Of a DNA stretch of 64,000 nucleotides, positions 44,153 through 53,587 are shown piece after piece. Origin of the DNA: an uncultured Clostridia bacterium (lineage in GTDB: Bacteria > Bacillota > Clostridia > TANB77 > CAG-508); the NCBI GenBank assembly GCA_934177725.1, contig CAKPPO010000003.1:1-64000 (forward strand), written 5' to 3'. The notes below the pieces were generated by a model. That model was not told where the DNA came from, did not search any database, and saw only the letters and a list, made by a program, of their open reading frames with translations. Numbering within the stretch: position 1 is the stretch's first letter; each line of letters begins with the position of its first letter. The position numbers and the translations under genes are program-made.

Positions 44153-45061
44153 ATGGCAGAAAGTAAATTAGAAGAAAAAGAGGTAGAAACAAAAGAAGTA
44201 AAAAGAAAAAGTGGGAGAAAAACAAAACAAGAAGATGTAAATAATGAAACAACTGAAAAAGTAGTAGCTAAAAAGACAGCAAAAAAAGAAGCAAATGCAA
44301 AGACAAAAAAAACTAGCTCACCGAAGTCAACTACTACAAAAAAATCAACTACGGCTAAAAAAACAACAGCTACAAAAAAAACAAATGCCACATCTAAAAA
44401 AGCTACAACCCAAAAAGAAACTGCTCCAAAAACAACAAAAAGAACTGCTAAAAAAAGTGTAGATACTATAGAAAGTGAAGAAAAGGGCAAAAAAGCTCCA
44501 AAAGCTACAGAAAAGAAAAAAAGTGATACAAAAGTAAGTAAAGAAAAAAAATTAATAGTAAAAAAAGATATATCATTGGACGAAGAAAAACTAGAGACAA
44601 TAGAAAAAGAAATAAATAAACAGACAAAAATACCAGAAGATCAAAAAAGAAAAATTAACAAAAAGATATTCCAAAATATAATAATGGCTATAGTAGTTAT
44701 TGTATATTTTATGTTTATAAATTTAGGATTTAATAATATAGAAGAAAGTACATATTTGACAGATTTAAAAGTATTTAGCATGATAACAATAGGAATTACT
44801 ATAATTTTGTTTGAAAAAGCATATAAAAAAGATAGTGGGGAACTTACTATATCAGGAATAGAAATGCTAATAATCGCCATATCATCTCTTTTAACTAATT
44901 ATATATATAAAATATATAATGCTAAATTTATCTATATTGTAACATGTATAGCAATGCTATTTGCAGTTTACTATGTTGGAAAATCAATTGTTATATATGT
45001 AAAGATGAAAAACAAAGCATTAAAAAAAGCAAGCGATATTCATAAAATAGTAAGAAAGTAG
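44153..45061 (+). CDS. membrane protein with histone-H1-like Lys/Ala/Thr-rich N-terminal tail
   Basis: 302 residues. Residues 1-150 are a low-complexity basic tail with many KKTxAKK/TTKK repeats, like histone H1 or Alba-type DNA-binding tails. Residues 175-285 hold about four membrane segments (NIIMAIVVIVYFMFINLG and others). A charged acidic/basic linker (about 140-170) joins them. It could tie DNA, RNA or ribosomes to the membrane, but there is no direct evidence. It starts 18 bp after rsmE and ends 12 bp before yicC, so it is probably in one operon with them. Confidence 0.65.
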   Translation: MAESKLEEKEVETKEVKRKSGRKTKQEDVNNETTEKVVAKKTAKKEANAKTKKTSSPKSTTTKKSTTAKKTTATKKTNATSKKATTQKETAPKTTKRTAKKSVDTIESEEKGKKAPKATEKKKSDTKVSKEKKLIVKKDISLDEEKLETIEKEINKQTKIPEDQKRKINKKIFQNIIMAIVVIVYFMFINLGFNNIEESTYLTDLKVFSMITIGITIILFEKAYKKDSGELTISGIEMLIIAISSLLTNYIYKIYNAKFIYIVTCIAMLFAVYYVGKSIVIYVKMKNKALKKASDIHKIVRK

Positions 45062-45073
45062 GAAAAATAAATA

Positions 45074-45949
45074 ATGAGAAGTATGACAGGCTTTGGCAGA
45101 GCAAAGCTAGAAAAGAATAATAGAATTTATAGTATAGAAATAAAATCAGTAAATCATAAATATAGTGACATTTCTATAAAACTTCCTAGGAGTTTAAACT
45201 ACTTAGAAGACAGTATAAAAAAGCAAATTAGTTTAAAGGTTGCAAGGGGAAAAATAGATGTATTTGTAACTTTTGAAAACTATAGTGAGCAAGGAAAAGA
45301 AGTTGTAATAAATGAAGAACTAGTGAAAGAATATATGGAAAAATTTAAATTATTAGCAGAGCAAAATAATTTAAGTATGAACATACCAGTAACGGAAATT
45401 ACAAAACTTCCAGATGTATTAACTTTAAAAGAAACAGAAGAGGAAGAAGATACAATACAAAATGAATTACTAGAGTGTTTAGAACAAGCAATAAACAATT
45501 TTGTAGAAATGAGAACAATAGAGGGAAACAAAATTAAAGAAGATTTAAAAGCTAGAATAGATAAAGTAGAATGTGATGTTCAAAAAATTTCTGAATATTC
45601 TACTAGACTTGTACAAGAATATGTAGTAAAATTAGAAGAGAGAATAAAAGAAATATTAAAAACTGATGTAGTAGATCAATCAAGATTAGCTATGGAGGTA
45701 GTGTTATTTGCAGATAAATGTTCAGTAGAAGAAGAACTAACAAGACTAAAAAGCCATATAGAGCAATTTAGAACATTAATAAATAGTGAAGGTACTATTG
45801 GAAAGAAAATAGACTTTTTACTTCAAGAAATGAATAGAGAAACTAATACAATGGGTTCTAAATCAGGAAGTCTAGACATAACAAATTTAGTAGTTAATAT
45901 AAAAACAGAACTAGAAGACATTAGAGAGCAAATACAAAATATAGAATAG
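45074..45949 (+). CDS. yicC: YicC/YloC family endoribonuclease
   Basis: 291 residues. It starts [11 protein letters not shown], the invariant start of the family, and ends with the C-terminal domain signature [15 protein letters not shown] (about 256-270). A coiled coil lies in between. YicC/YloC proteins are RNases implicated in RNA decay. First gene of the conserved yicC-remA-rpoZ cluster. Confidence 0.93.
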   Translation: MRSMTGFGRAKLEKNNRIYSIEIKSVNHKYSDISIKLPRSLNYLEDSIKKQISLKVARGKIDVFVTFENYSEQGKEVVINEELVKEYMEKFKLLAEQNNLSMNIPVTEITKLPDVLTLKETEEEEDTIQNELLECLEQAINNFVEMRTIEGNKIKEDLKARIDKVECDVQKISEYSTRLVQEYVVKLEERIKEILKTDVVDQSRLAMEVVLFADKCSVEEELTRLKSHIEQFRTLINSEGTIGKKIDFLLQEMNRETNTMGSKSGSLDITNLVVNIKTELEDIREQIQNIE

Positions 45950-45962
45950 GAGGAAATTTCAA

Positions 45963-46217
45963 ATGCAATTAATTAATATAGGATTTGGAAATATCGTATC
46001 AGCAAACAGAATTATTGCTATTGTTAGTCCGGACTCAGCACCAATAAAAAGAATAGTGCAAGAAGCAAAAGATAATGGAAATGCAGTAGATGCAACTTAT
46101 GGAAGAAGAACAAGAGCCGTAATTATAATGGATTCAGGACATGTTATTTTATCTGCAGTACAACCAGAAACAGTAGCAGGAAGATTAGATAAAGATGATG
46201 AAACAGAAGAACAATAA
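45963..46217 (+). CDS. remA: RemA-like extracellular matrix regulator (DUF370)
   Basis: 84 residues. [30 protein letters not shown] is the DUF370 start. RemA is a ring-forming DNA-binding activator of biofilm matrix genes in Bacillus, and Arg residues in ANRIIAIV and RRTRAVI correspond to its DNA contacts. It lies between yicC and rpoZ as in most Firmicutes, 13 bp after yicC. AGGAGG precedes the ATG. Confidence 0.93.
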   Translation: MQLINIGFGNIVSANRIIAIVSPDSAPIKRIVQEAKDNGNAVDATYGRRTRAVIIMDSGHVILSAVQPETVAGRLDKDDETEEQ

Positions 46218-46238
46218 AGTGAAAGGGGTAATTTAATT

Positions 46239-46433
46239 ATGATGGTAAAACCAACAACAGCTGAATTATTAGCAAAAACAAATGATAATAAATTTAGACT
46301 AGTAATTGCAACTGCAAAAAGAGCAAGACAAATAGCAAGTGGAAGTGAGCCTTTAACAGATGTTAAAGAGGAAGCACCAGTTACAATAGCAGCAAATGAA
46401 ATAGCAGAAGGTAAAGTTGAAATAGAAAAATAA
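46239..46433 (+). CDS. rpoZ: RNA polymerase omega subunit
   Basis: 64 residues. MVKPTTAELLAKTNDNKFRLVIATAKRARQIASG matches the omega fold, with the conserved AKRARQI helix that clamps the beta' C-terminus. Two consecutive ATG codons (46239, 46242) are possible. The usual order is remA-gmk-rpoZ, but here rpoZ precedes gmk and a hairpin separates them. Confidence 0.92.
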   Translation: MMVKPTTAELLAKTNDNKFRLVIATAKRARQIASGSEPLTDVKEEAPVTIAANEIAEGKVEIEK

Positions 46434-46436
46434 AAA

Positions 46437-46472
46437 ATAAGGCATGTACAAAGTGAAACATGCCTTAAAATT
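46437..46472 (+). terminator. terminator between rpoZ and gmk
   Basis: AAGGCATGT (46439-46447) pairs with ACATGCCTT (46458-46466), with a weak A/T tail. Confidence 0.6.
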
Positions 46473-46526
46473 ATTTATATTGTATGCAAATTTTTAACAA
46501 TAGTTTTATACAAGAAAGGAAGAAGT

Positions 46527-47102
46527 ATGTTAGTATTATTATCAGGAGTATCAGGAGCTGGAAAAGATACAATAAAAAAAGAATTAATAAAAAGAATGGA
46601 AAATGTAGAATCTCTTCCATCATATACTACTAGACCAATGAGACCAGGAGATATAGAGGGAGCAACATATAATTTTATAACAACAGAAGAATTTGAAAAC
46701 ATGATAAAAAATAATGAATTTTATGAATATAATGTTCATCACGAACATTATTATGGAACATCAAGAAAACTAATGAATGAAAAAATTAATAGTGGAAAAA
46801 TAATAGTTAAAGATATAGATGTAAATGGAGTAGAAAACTTGATAAATTTATTAAAAGAAGATACAAAAGTTGTAACTATATTTTTGAGAGTTCCAAAAGA
46901 AATTTTAATGAAAAGATTACAAAATAGAGTAGATAAACCAGCCTTAAAAGAAATAACATTAAGATTAAACAGATTTGATTATGAAGAATCTAGAATTGGA
47001 ATGTATGATTATGTTATAAAAAATAATAATTTAGAAAAAAGTGTACAAATAATTCAAACTATTATAGAAAATGAATGTAAATTGAAAGAAACAGAATTTT
47101 AA
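46527..47102 (+). CDS. gmk: guanylate kinase
   Basis: 191 residues. Phosphorylates GMP to GDP with ATP. The P-loop SGVSGAGKDT (residues 6-15) has Asp in place of the usual Ser/Thr/Gly of GKST/GKGT. The GMP-binding segment is SYTTRPMRPGDIEGATYNF (about 32-50), followed by HHEHYYGTS (about 70-78). Length is normal. GAAAGGAAG precedes the ATG. Confidence 0.93.
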   Translation: MLVLLSGVSGAGKDTIKKELIKRMENVESLPSYTTRPMRPGDIEGATYNFITTEEFENMIKNNEFYEYNVHHEHYYGTSRKLMNEKINSGKIIVKDIDVNGVENLINLLKEDTKVVTIFLRVPKEILMKRLQNRVDKPALKEITLRLNRFDYEESRIGMYDYVIKNNNLEKSVQIIQTIIENECKLKETEF

Positions 47103-47104
47103 AC

Positions 47105-47133
47105 TTGCAATATTATGGAAAGTATGATATAAT
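47105..47133 (+). promoter_or_regulatory. promoter of the small Cys-rich ORF
   Basis: TTGCAA (47105-47110) and TATAAT (47128-47133) with a 17-bp spacer. A short perfect hairpin, TTCGCC-AA-GGCGAA, lies in the leader (47143-47156). Confidence 0.7.
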
Positions 47134-47188
47134 AATATTAGATTTCGCCAAGGCGAACAATAATTATATATATCAGGAGGATTGACTA

Positions 47189-47359
47189 ATGACTAAAGAA
47201 AGACCAAAGGCAGTTTTGAAAAAAGGAGAAATAACTAAAGTAAGTTGTTTCGTTGGAGGATGTAGCCACGCAATACATGATAAATGTGCGGGGATTCCAA
47301 AATCCAATCAGTGTGCAGCATGTAGGTGCAAGAAAAACTACGTTGGTGTAGAAGGATAA
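47189..47359 (+). CDS. small six-cysteine protein
   Basis: 56 residues, below the usual ORF length cut-off. The start MTKERPKAVLKKGEITKVSC is followed by six Cys in about 32 residues (SCFVGGCSH, DKCAG, NQCAACRCKK), ending NYVGVEG. A strong AGGAGG with 8-base spacing, its own promoter and a double terminator show that it is a real gene. The CxxxxxC...C...CxxCxC pattern with a His could bind zinc or another metal. It is not the SCIFF ranthipeptide precursor, and no radical SAM enzyme is nearby. Function unknown. Confidence 0.75.
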   Translation: MTKERPKAVLKKGEITKVSCFVGGCSHAIHDKCAGIPKSNQCAACRCKKNYVGVEG

Positions 47360-47367
47360 CCTGATTT

Positions 47368-47446
47368 GAGAAGACTCTTTATAGAGTCTTCTCAGACTAT
47401 TGACAAAGTATGTAAAAATATTTTGTTCAATAGTCTTTTTTTTTTT
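47368..47446 (+). terminator. double terminator after the small Cys-rich gene
   Basis: The first hairpin is GAGAAGACTC/GAGTCTTCTC (47368-47393). The second is AGACTATTGA (47394-47403) with TCAATAGTCT (47427-47436), followed by ten T. Confidence 0.85.
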
Positions 47447-47513
47447 GTAAATATTGTTTATTTTTTTTTATTTAGTGATATACTTCTTTTATAACACGAA
47501 AGAAGGTATTATT

Positions 47514-50127
47514 GTGACAAATATAAAAAAAGAAGATATTGATGTAAAAAGTTTTTATGGAGAAGATTGTGTTTCTAAAACAGAGGATTTTAAAAAAAAG
47601 TATAAGGTAAGTGATAAAGGATTATCTTCTGCTAAAGTAAATGAAAATTTTAGAAATCTAGGACCGAATCAAGTAAAACAATCAAAACCGAAAAGATGGT
47701 ATAATTATTTTTTTGCTAGTCTTTTTAGTCCTTTTAATAGTATTTTACTTGGAATTAGTTTTATTTTAATTTATACAGATATTATTTTACCTGAAAATCC
47801 GAGTCCTGCTAATATTATTGTTATTGCAGTATTAATTATTATAAGTACATTGTTGGAATTTATAGAAGTATTTCGTTCTAACTATGCTGCTGAAAAGTTG
47901 AAAGAACTGGTAGAAACAACTGCAACTGTTATAAGAAATGGTAAAGAGAAAAAAGTTCCTATAAAAGAAGTTACTTTAAATGATACTGTGGTACTTTCTG
48001 CTGGTGATATGATCCCAGCTGACTTACGTATTATAGAATCTAAGGATTTATATGTAGGGCAATCTTCTATTACAGGAGAATCTGATGCAGTAAGAAAACT
48101 TACAAATACAGAACTTGAATCAATTGATGATATTGATAGTATAACAGATTTAGATACTATTTGCTTTATGGGAACAAATGTAATAAGTGGTAGTGCAAAA
48201 GCTGTAGTAATTCGTATAGGAGATGATACTTATTTTGGGAGAGTTGCACATACAATAACACAAAGTAAGCCTAAAACTAATTTCCAAAAAGGTATTGAAA
48301 GCATTAGTAGATTATTAATAAGATTTATGCTTATTCTAATTCCATTGGTATTTATTGTTAATTATCAAAAACATGATACAATACTTGCATTTACTTTTGC
48401 TGTAGCTATTGCAATTACAATTACTCCTCTATTACTTCCAGTTATTTTATCTTCATGCCTTTCTAAAGGTGCTATTAGAATGTCAAAGAAAAAGACTATT
48501 GTAAAGAAACTAGATGCTATACAAAATTTTGGTGCAATGAACATCTTATGTACAGATAAAACAGGGACATTAACAGAAGATAAAATAGTATTAGAAAAAT
48601 ATTTAGATGTATATGGAAATGAAAATATAAGAGTTTTAAAACATGCATTTCTGAATTCGTATTTTCAAACTGGTTTAAAGGGGAGTATTGATGAAGCGGT
48701 AATACATAGAGCATTAAAAAGTGATTTAAGCAGACTAATAACTAAATTTGAGAAAGTGGATGAGATACCTTTCGATTTTAGCAGAAGAAGACTTTCAGTA
48801 GTTGTTAAGAGTAATAAAGAAAAAATTTTAATTACTAAAGGCGCAGTTGAGGAAATTTTAAATATATGTACGACTATAGATTATGAACATGATATAATTC
48901 CAATTACAAAAGAAATTAAAGAAAATATAAGAAAAATAGCAAATAAATTAAACGAAGATGGTTTAAGAGTAGTTGCTGTGTGTCAGAAAAAAGATATTAA
49001 TGATATAGAAACATTTAGTGTTGAAAATGAATCTCAAATGTCACTTGTTGGATTTATTGGATTCTTAGACCCACCTAAAGAAAGTGCTAAGCTTGCCATT
49101 GAAAAATTAAATAATGCTGGCATTAGAGTTATTGTTTTAACTGGTGATAATGCTGCTGTTACTAAATGTATTTGTAAAAAGGTAAATATAAATACTAAAA
49201 AAATTGTTACTGGTGCACAAATAGATAGATTAGCAGACCCTGGTGTTTTAAGATTACTAAAAAAATCTAATGTTTTCGTAAAACTATCACCTATTCAAAA
49301 GGCAAGAATTGTAAAACTCTTGAAGGAATCTGGCAATGTTGTAGGCTATATGGGAGATGGTATTAATGATGCTCCTTCCCTTACAAATTCTGATGTTGGT
49401 GTTTCTGTTGATACAGCTGTTGATATTGCTAAAGAAACAGCAGATATTATACTTTTAGAGAAAGACTTAAATGTATTATTAGAAGGGGTAACGGAGCGGA
49501 AGACGAACTTTTGGAAATTTAATGAAATATATAAAAATGGCTGTAAGTTTTAATTTTGGAGAAGCAGTTTCTGTAATTATAGCTAGTGTGTTATTACCGT
49601 TTTTACCAGAAACCCCAATTCAGTTATTGGTTGAAAGCTTGCTTTACGATTTAGGACAGATGACTTTACCTTTTGATAATGTAGACAAAGAATATCTCCA
49701 AAGCCCAAAAAAATTTGATATTAAAGATTTAAAAAGCTTTATGCTATTTATGGGACCTTTAAGTTCAATTTTTGATATGCTTGTATTTGCATCTCTTTGG
49801 TACGTGTTTGGAATAAGAGAAGCAGCAGTTGTACAAACAGTTTGGTTTAGCTATAGTATAGTTTCAAATTTGATGGGAATGCATATAATAAGAACTTCAA
49901 AATTGCCTATTGTACAAAGCCACGCTAATAAGATGGTTTACTTTTCTTCTATTTTACTAAGTGTAATTGGAATTTTAGTTCCATATACTTTTTTAGGAAA
50001 AGCGATTGGATTAGTTCCAGTAACATTAAATTATTTGAATGTAATTTTAGGAGTTAGTGCTTTATATTGTGTGGTTGCAATATTTGCTAAAAAAGTATAT
50101 ATAAAAAAATATGGAAGTTGGATATAA
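47514..50127 (+). pseudogene. mgtA: magnesium-translocating P-type ATPase, frameshifted
   Basis: Two overlapping frames (47514-49553 and 49522-50127) together encode a whole MgtA-type P3B ATPase that imports Mg2+. It has an N-terminal cation ATPase domain, transmembrane helices, the phosphorylation site DKTGTLT (Asp348), the hinge GDGINDAPSL and the C-terminal membrane part (MKYIKMAVSFNFGE...YDLGQMTLPFDNVD). The break is at 49509-49512, where TTTT instead of TTT shifts the frame; removing one T restores NFGNLMKYIKM. GTG 47514 with GAAGG is the likely start. Codons such as ACT, GCT and CTT are more common than in neighbouring genes. Either a recent inactivation or a sequence error. Confidence 0.8.
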
Positions 50128-50252
50128 TAGAAAACTAAATGGATAAGATATAAAAAGTTTCGAAGTGAGCCAACTTATATACAAATTTAACAGTATATTT
50201 TAAAGTTAATAGAATTCAAAGTAGAATATTATTTATTAATTTCTACAAAAAA

Positions 50253-50281
50253 TTGACATAAAATGTAAAAAGTGGTAAAAT
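50253..50281 (+). promoter_or_regulatory. promoter of the 57-residue ORF, with nearby inverted repeat
   Basis: TTGACA (50253-50258) and TAAAAT (50276-50281) with a 17-bp spacer. An inverted repeat, AGTTAAC...GTTAACT (about 50305-50331), lies after the expected start and could be an operator. Confidence 0.6.
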
Positions 50282-50350
50282 GTAAATGTAACATAAAGTT
50301 TATAGTTAACATGCAATTAGTGTTAACTAACATCAAAAGGAGAAAAGCAT

Positions 50351-50524
50351 ATGAAAGAAATTTCAAGGCAGACAGCAATGAAAAACATTCAAAGTGGCAA
50401 AGAAGTTCTTTGCCAGCTTAGTAAAAACGAAAAGCGGACAATTTCTACCATGGGAGAATTAACAGAGGTAATCCTATTAGAACAAAGAATTCTAACAGAT
50501 CCTTTGAAATTCTTTGAAAACTAA
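50351..50524 (+). CDS. small hypothetical protein (57 residues)
   Basis: 57 residues starting MKEISRQTAMKNIQSGKEVL and ending DPLKFFEN. Charged and helical, one Cys, no signal peptide. AAAAGGAG lies 8 bases before the ATG, a promoter lies 70 bp upstream and a terminator follows, so it is a real short gene. A second mini-frame (8 codons, ATG 50540) with GAGGTGG follows at once and may be a leader-like peptide. Not recognised. It could be a small regulator. Confidence 0.55.
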   Translation: MKEISRQTAMKNIQSGKEVLCQLSKNEKRTISTMGELTEVILLEQRILTDPLKFFEN

Positions 50525-50563
50525 ATAGAGGTGGAATTTATGCAGGAAGTTTTGACTAGCTAA

Positions 50564-50596
50564 AATCCAGTTTCTATAAAGAAGCTGGATTTTTCT
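50564..50596 (+). terminator. terminator after the small ORF
   Basis: AATCCAGTTTCT pairs with GAAGCTGGATT, followed by TTTTCTT. Confidence 0.75.
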
Positions 50597-50676
50597 TGTA
50601 CAAAATTTATTTTTTTGATATACTAATACAGAATTAAAAAATATGATATTTATATTATAAAAGAAAGGAGAAAAAC

Positions 50677-52918
50677 ATGATTGCAGAAGTCATATTAAAC
50701 TCAAATGCAAAAGATTTAGATAAAACATTTGACTATGAAGTGCCAGAAGAAATGAAAGAAAAAGTGAGCTTGGGCAGTCGTGTATTAGTTCCTTTTGGAT
50801 ATAGAAAACAAGTAGAAGAAGGCTTTATAATCTCATTAAAAGAAAATTCAGAATATAAAACAAAGCAAATAGTAAAAATAGAAGAAAATCCATTTTTAAA
50901 TGAAGAAAAAATAAAACTCGCAAAATGGATTTCAAAAAGATATTTTGCAAATTTATCTGATAGTTTAAAATTGATGTTGCCACCAGGAACAACAACGAGA
51001 AATTTTGAAAATAGAATAAAAGAAAAAACAAATCAATTTGTATTTTTGAAAAAGACCGAAGAAGAGATAGAATTCGAAATAGAAACAAAAAAACTAAAAT
51101 CAGAAAAGCAAATAAGAATACTTAAATTTTTATTAGAAAATGATAGTGTTCTAGTAAGTGACTTAGAAATATTTACAGATACATCAAGAGCAATAATAAA
51201 AACTTTAGAAAAAAATGGATATATAGAAATTTTAGAAAAAAGAGTAGACAGAAATCCATTTATACATAAAGTTGTGAAAAAAACAGAAAAGCTAACCTTT
51301 ACAGAAGAACAACAAAATGCTTATTCAAAAATAGAAGAAGCAATAGATGACCAAATGAACACAGAGTTTTTAATTTTTGGAGTAACAGGTTCAGGAAAAA
51401 CAGAAATATACTTACAAACAATAGAAAAAGTTTTAAAACAAGGAAAAGCTAGCATAATGTTAGTGCCAGAAATTTCACTTACACCACAAATGGTAGATAG
51501 ATTTATAGAAAGATTTGGTCAAGAAAAAATAGCAGTATTGCATAGTAAATTATCTGTAGGAGAAAGATTTGATGCTTGGAATAGAATAGTAAAAAGTGAA
51601 GCAAGTATCATAATAGGAGCGCGTTCGGCAATATTTGCGCCAGTGAAAAATATAGGTGTAATTATAATAGACGAAGAGCATGACTCATCATATATGTCTG
51701 AAATGACACCAAAATACAATGCAAAAGAAGTTGCTAAATTTATAGCAAAAGAAAATTCATGTCCTTTAATATTAGGAAGCGCAACACCAGATATGAAGAC
51801 ATATAAAAAAGCGCAAGATGGAGAAATAGAACTTTTAGAATTAACAAAAAGAGCTAATAATTCAAGTCTGCCAAAAGTAGAAATAGTAGACTTAAGAGAA
51901 GAACTTGCAAACCGGAAATCATTCAATGATTAGTAAAAAACTTCAGGAAGAAATACAAAAAAATATAGAAAACAAACAACAAACCATTTTATTTTTAAAC
52001 AGAAGAGGGTATTCTACATTTATAATGTGTAGAGATTGTGGTTATACTATAAAATGTAAAAACTGCAACATAACAATGACATATCATTTAAAACAAAATA
52101 AATTAAAGTGTCATTATTGTGGATATGAAGAAGATCCAGTAACAACCTGCCCAGAGTGTAAAAGCACTAATATAAGATATTTTGGAACGGGTACACAAAA
52201 ATTAGAAGAAGAGGTAAAGAAACTATTTTCAAATGCTACTACAATAAGAATGGATGTAGATACAGTAACTAAAAAGAATTCACATGAAGAAATACTAAAC
52301 AAATTCAAAAATGAAAATATAGATATTTTAATAGGGACACAAATGGTAGTAAAAGGGCATCACTTCCCAAAAGTAAGTTTAGTAGGAGTTATAGCAGCAG
52401 ATAGTTCCCTAAACATAGAAGACTTTAGAGCCAACGAAAGAACCTTCCAAATATTAACACAAGTAGCAGGAAGAGCGGGAAGAGAAGGCTTAGAAGGAAG
52501 AGTAATAATTCAAACTTACAATCCGGATAGCATAGCAGTAGAACTTGCACAAAAACAAGACTACAAAGCATTTTATGAAAGTGAAATAGGAATAAGAAAA
52601 CAGTTGAAATATCCACCATTTTGCGATATAATAGTAATTGGATTAAGTGGAGAAAAAGAGCAAGAAGTAATAAAAGAGGCAAAGAAAATACATAAATATT
52701 TAAAAGAACGAATAATCACAGAAAAAATAGGGGTTTTACTTTACAGTCCAGTTCCAGCACCAATAGACAAAATAAAAAATAAATACAGATATAGAATGAT
52801 AATAAAATGCCTATACAATAATCAGATAAACGAGTTACTGGAACAAACAATAAAAGCAAACGAACTGAAAAAAGATGTACGATTATCTATAGAAATAAAC
52901 CCACAAAATATGATGTAG
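50677..52918 (+). pseudogene. priA: primosomal protein N' (PriA helicase), frameshifted
   Basis: Two frames (50677-51933 and 51905-52918) together give a full PriA of about 746 residues. It has the N-terminal DNA-binding domain, Walker A FGVTGSGKTE (about 233-242), the DEEH box (IIDEEHDSSY), the zinc-binding Cys pairs CRDCGY, CKNC, CHYCGY and CPECKS, and the C-terminal helicase motif QVAGRAGR. PriA restarts stalled replication forks. The break is at 51909-51911, where AAA instead of AA changes LATGNHSMI to LANRKSFND-stop. Because priA is important for viability, an assembly or sequencing error is likely, though a real lesion cannot be excluded. Confidence 0.85.
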
Positions 52919-52931
52919 TCACTTTGGGTTA

Positions 52932-52973
52932 CCTTTGGGGACGTTTCCTTTTGGTTAATCTGTCCCTTTTGGA
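52932..52973. repeat. REP element (GGGACGTTTCC family), single copy
   Basis: CTTTGGGGACGTTTCC, TTTTGG, TTAATCTGTCCCTTTTGG, the best-preserved single copy, between priA and def. Confidence 0.85.
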
Positions 52974-53029
52974 ACATTTATAGAAAATTGTTTTTGAAAA
53001 AATAAAAAGTAAGAAAAGAGGAAAGATAA

Positions 53030-53512
53030 ATGGCAATTAGAAATATAAGAGAAGAAGGAGACGAAATTCTAAAAAAGAAATCAAGAGAAATAGAAGAAAT
53101 AGACGATAGAATATTAGAACTATTAGACGATATGGTAGAAACAATGCATAAGTATAATGGAGTAGGTTTAGCAGCTGTACAAGTTGGCGTATTAAAAAGA
53201 GCAATAGTAATAGATTTATATGATGATAAAGGACCAATAAAATTAATAAATCCTGTAATTATTAAAGAAGAAGGAGAGCAAGAAGTAGAAGAAGGATGCT
53301 TAAGTTTTCCAAACAAATATGCAAAATTAATAAGACCAGCAAAAGTAACAGTAGAGGCATTAAATGAAAAGGGTAAAAAAGTAAAGATAAATGCAAAAGA
53401 ATTGCTAGCACAAGCATTATCACACGAAATAGACCACTTAAATGGCATTGTCTTTGTAGATAAAATGATACCAGGAACTTTAGAATATGTAGAGCCAAAA
53501 GAAGAAAAATAA
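53030..53512 (+). CDS. def: peptide deformylase
   Basis: 160 residues. Removes the formyl group from nascent N-terminal Met. Motif 1 is GVGLAAVQVG (about 43-52, with Val replacing the usual Pro), motif 2 EEGCLSFP (about 87-94, metal Cys) and motif 3 QALSHEIDHLNG (about 127-138, metal His and catalytic Glu). Between priA and fmt as usual in bacteria. GAGGAAAG precedes the ATG. Confidence 0.95.
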   Translation: MAIRNIREEGDEILKKKSREIEEIDDRILELLDDMVETMHKYNGVGLAAVQVGVLKRAIVIDLYDDKGPIKLINPVIIKEEGEQEVEEGCLSFPNKYAKLIRPAKVTVEALNEKGKKVKINAKELLAQALSHEIDHLNGIVFVDKMIPGTLEYVEPKEEK

Positions 53513-53524
53513 AATTTAAGAGGA

Positions 53525-53572
53525 GTGTCCCATATGTTCCAATTTCGGAACGAAAAGGATCGTCCCTACTGT
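53525..53572. repeat. degenerate palindrome upstream of fmt
   Basis: GTGTCCCAT at the left and ATCGTCCCTAC at the right flank an inner GTTCC/GGAAC hairpin. The right end shares AGGATCGTCCCT with the palindrome at 5.9 kb. It lies in the def-fmt gap. Confidence 0.45.
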
Positions 53573-53587
53573 TCAGAGGAGGAAAAT

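Larger units (their letters stand above)
50128..50676. other. region between mgtA and priA
   Basis: 549 bp. It holds the promoter at 50253, the inverted repeat near 50305, the 57-residue ORF, an 8-codon mini-frame and a terminator, all described separately. The first 120 bp show nothing. The priA ribosome binding site AAAGGAG is at 50663. Confidence 0.6.

Noticed and set aside
47189..47359. SCIFF ranthipeptide precursor
   Set aside because: It has six Cys, but the sequence and spacing differ from SCIFF and no radical SAM maturase is adjacent.
47360..47513. Mg2+ riboswitch or leader upstream of mgtA
   Set aside because: The gap contains only two terminators of the previous gene and is too short for a ykoK-type M-box.
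49500..51940. Programmed frameshifting in mgtA and priA
   Set aside because: No slippery heptamer with a downstream structure is visible, and one deleted base restores each frame fully.
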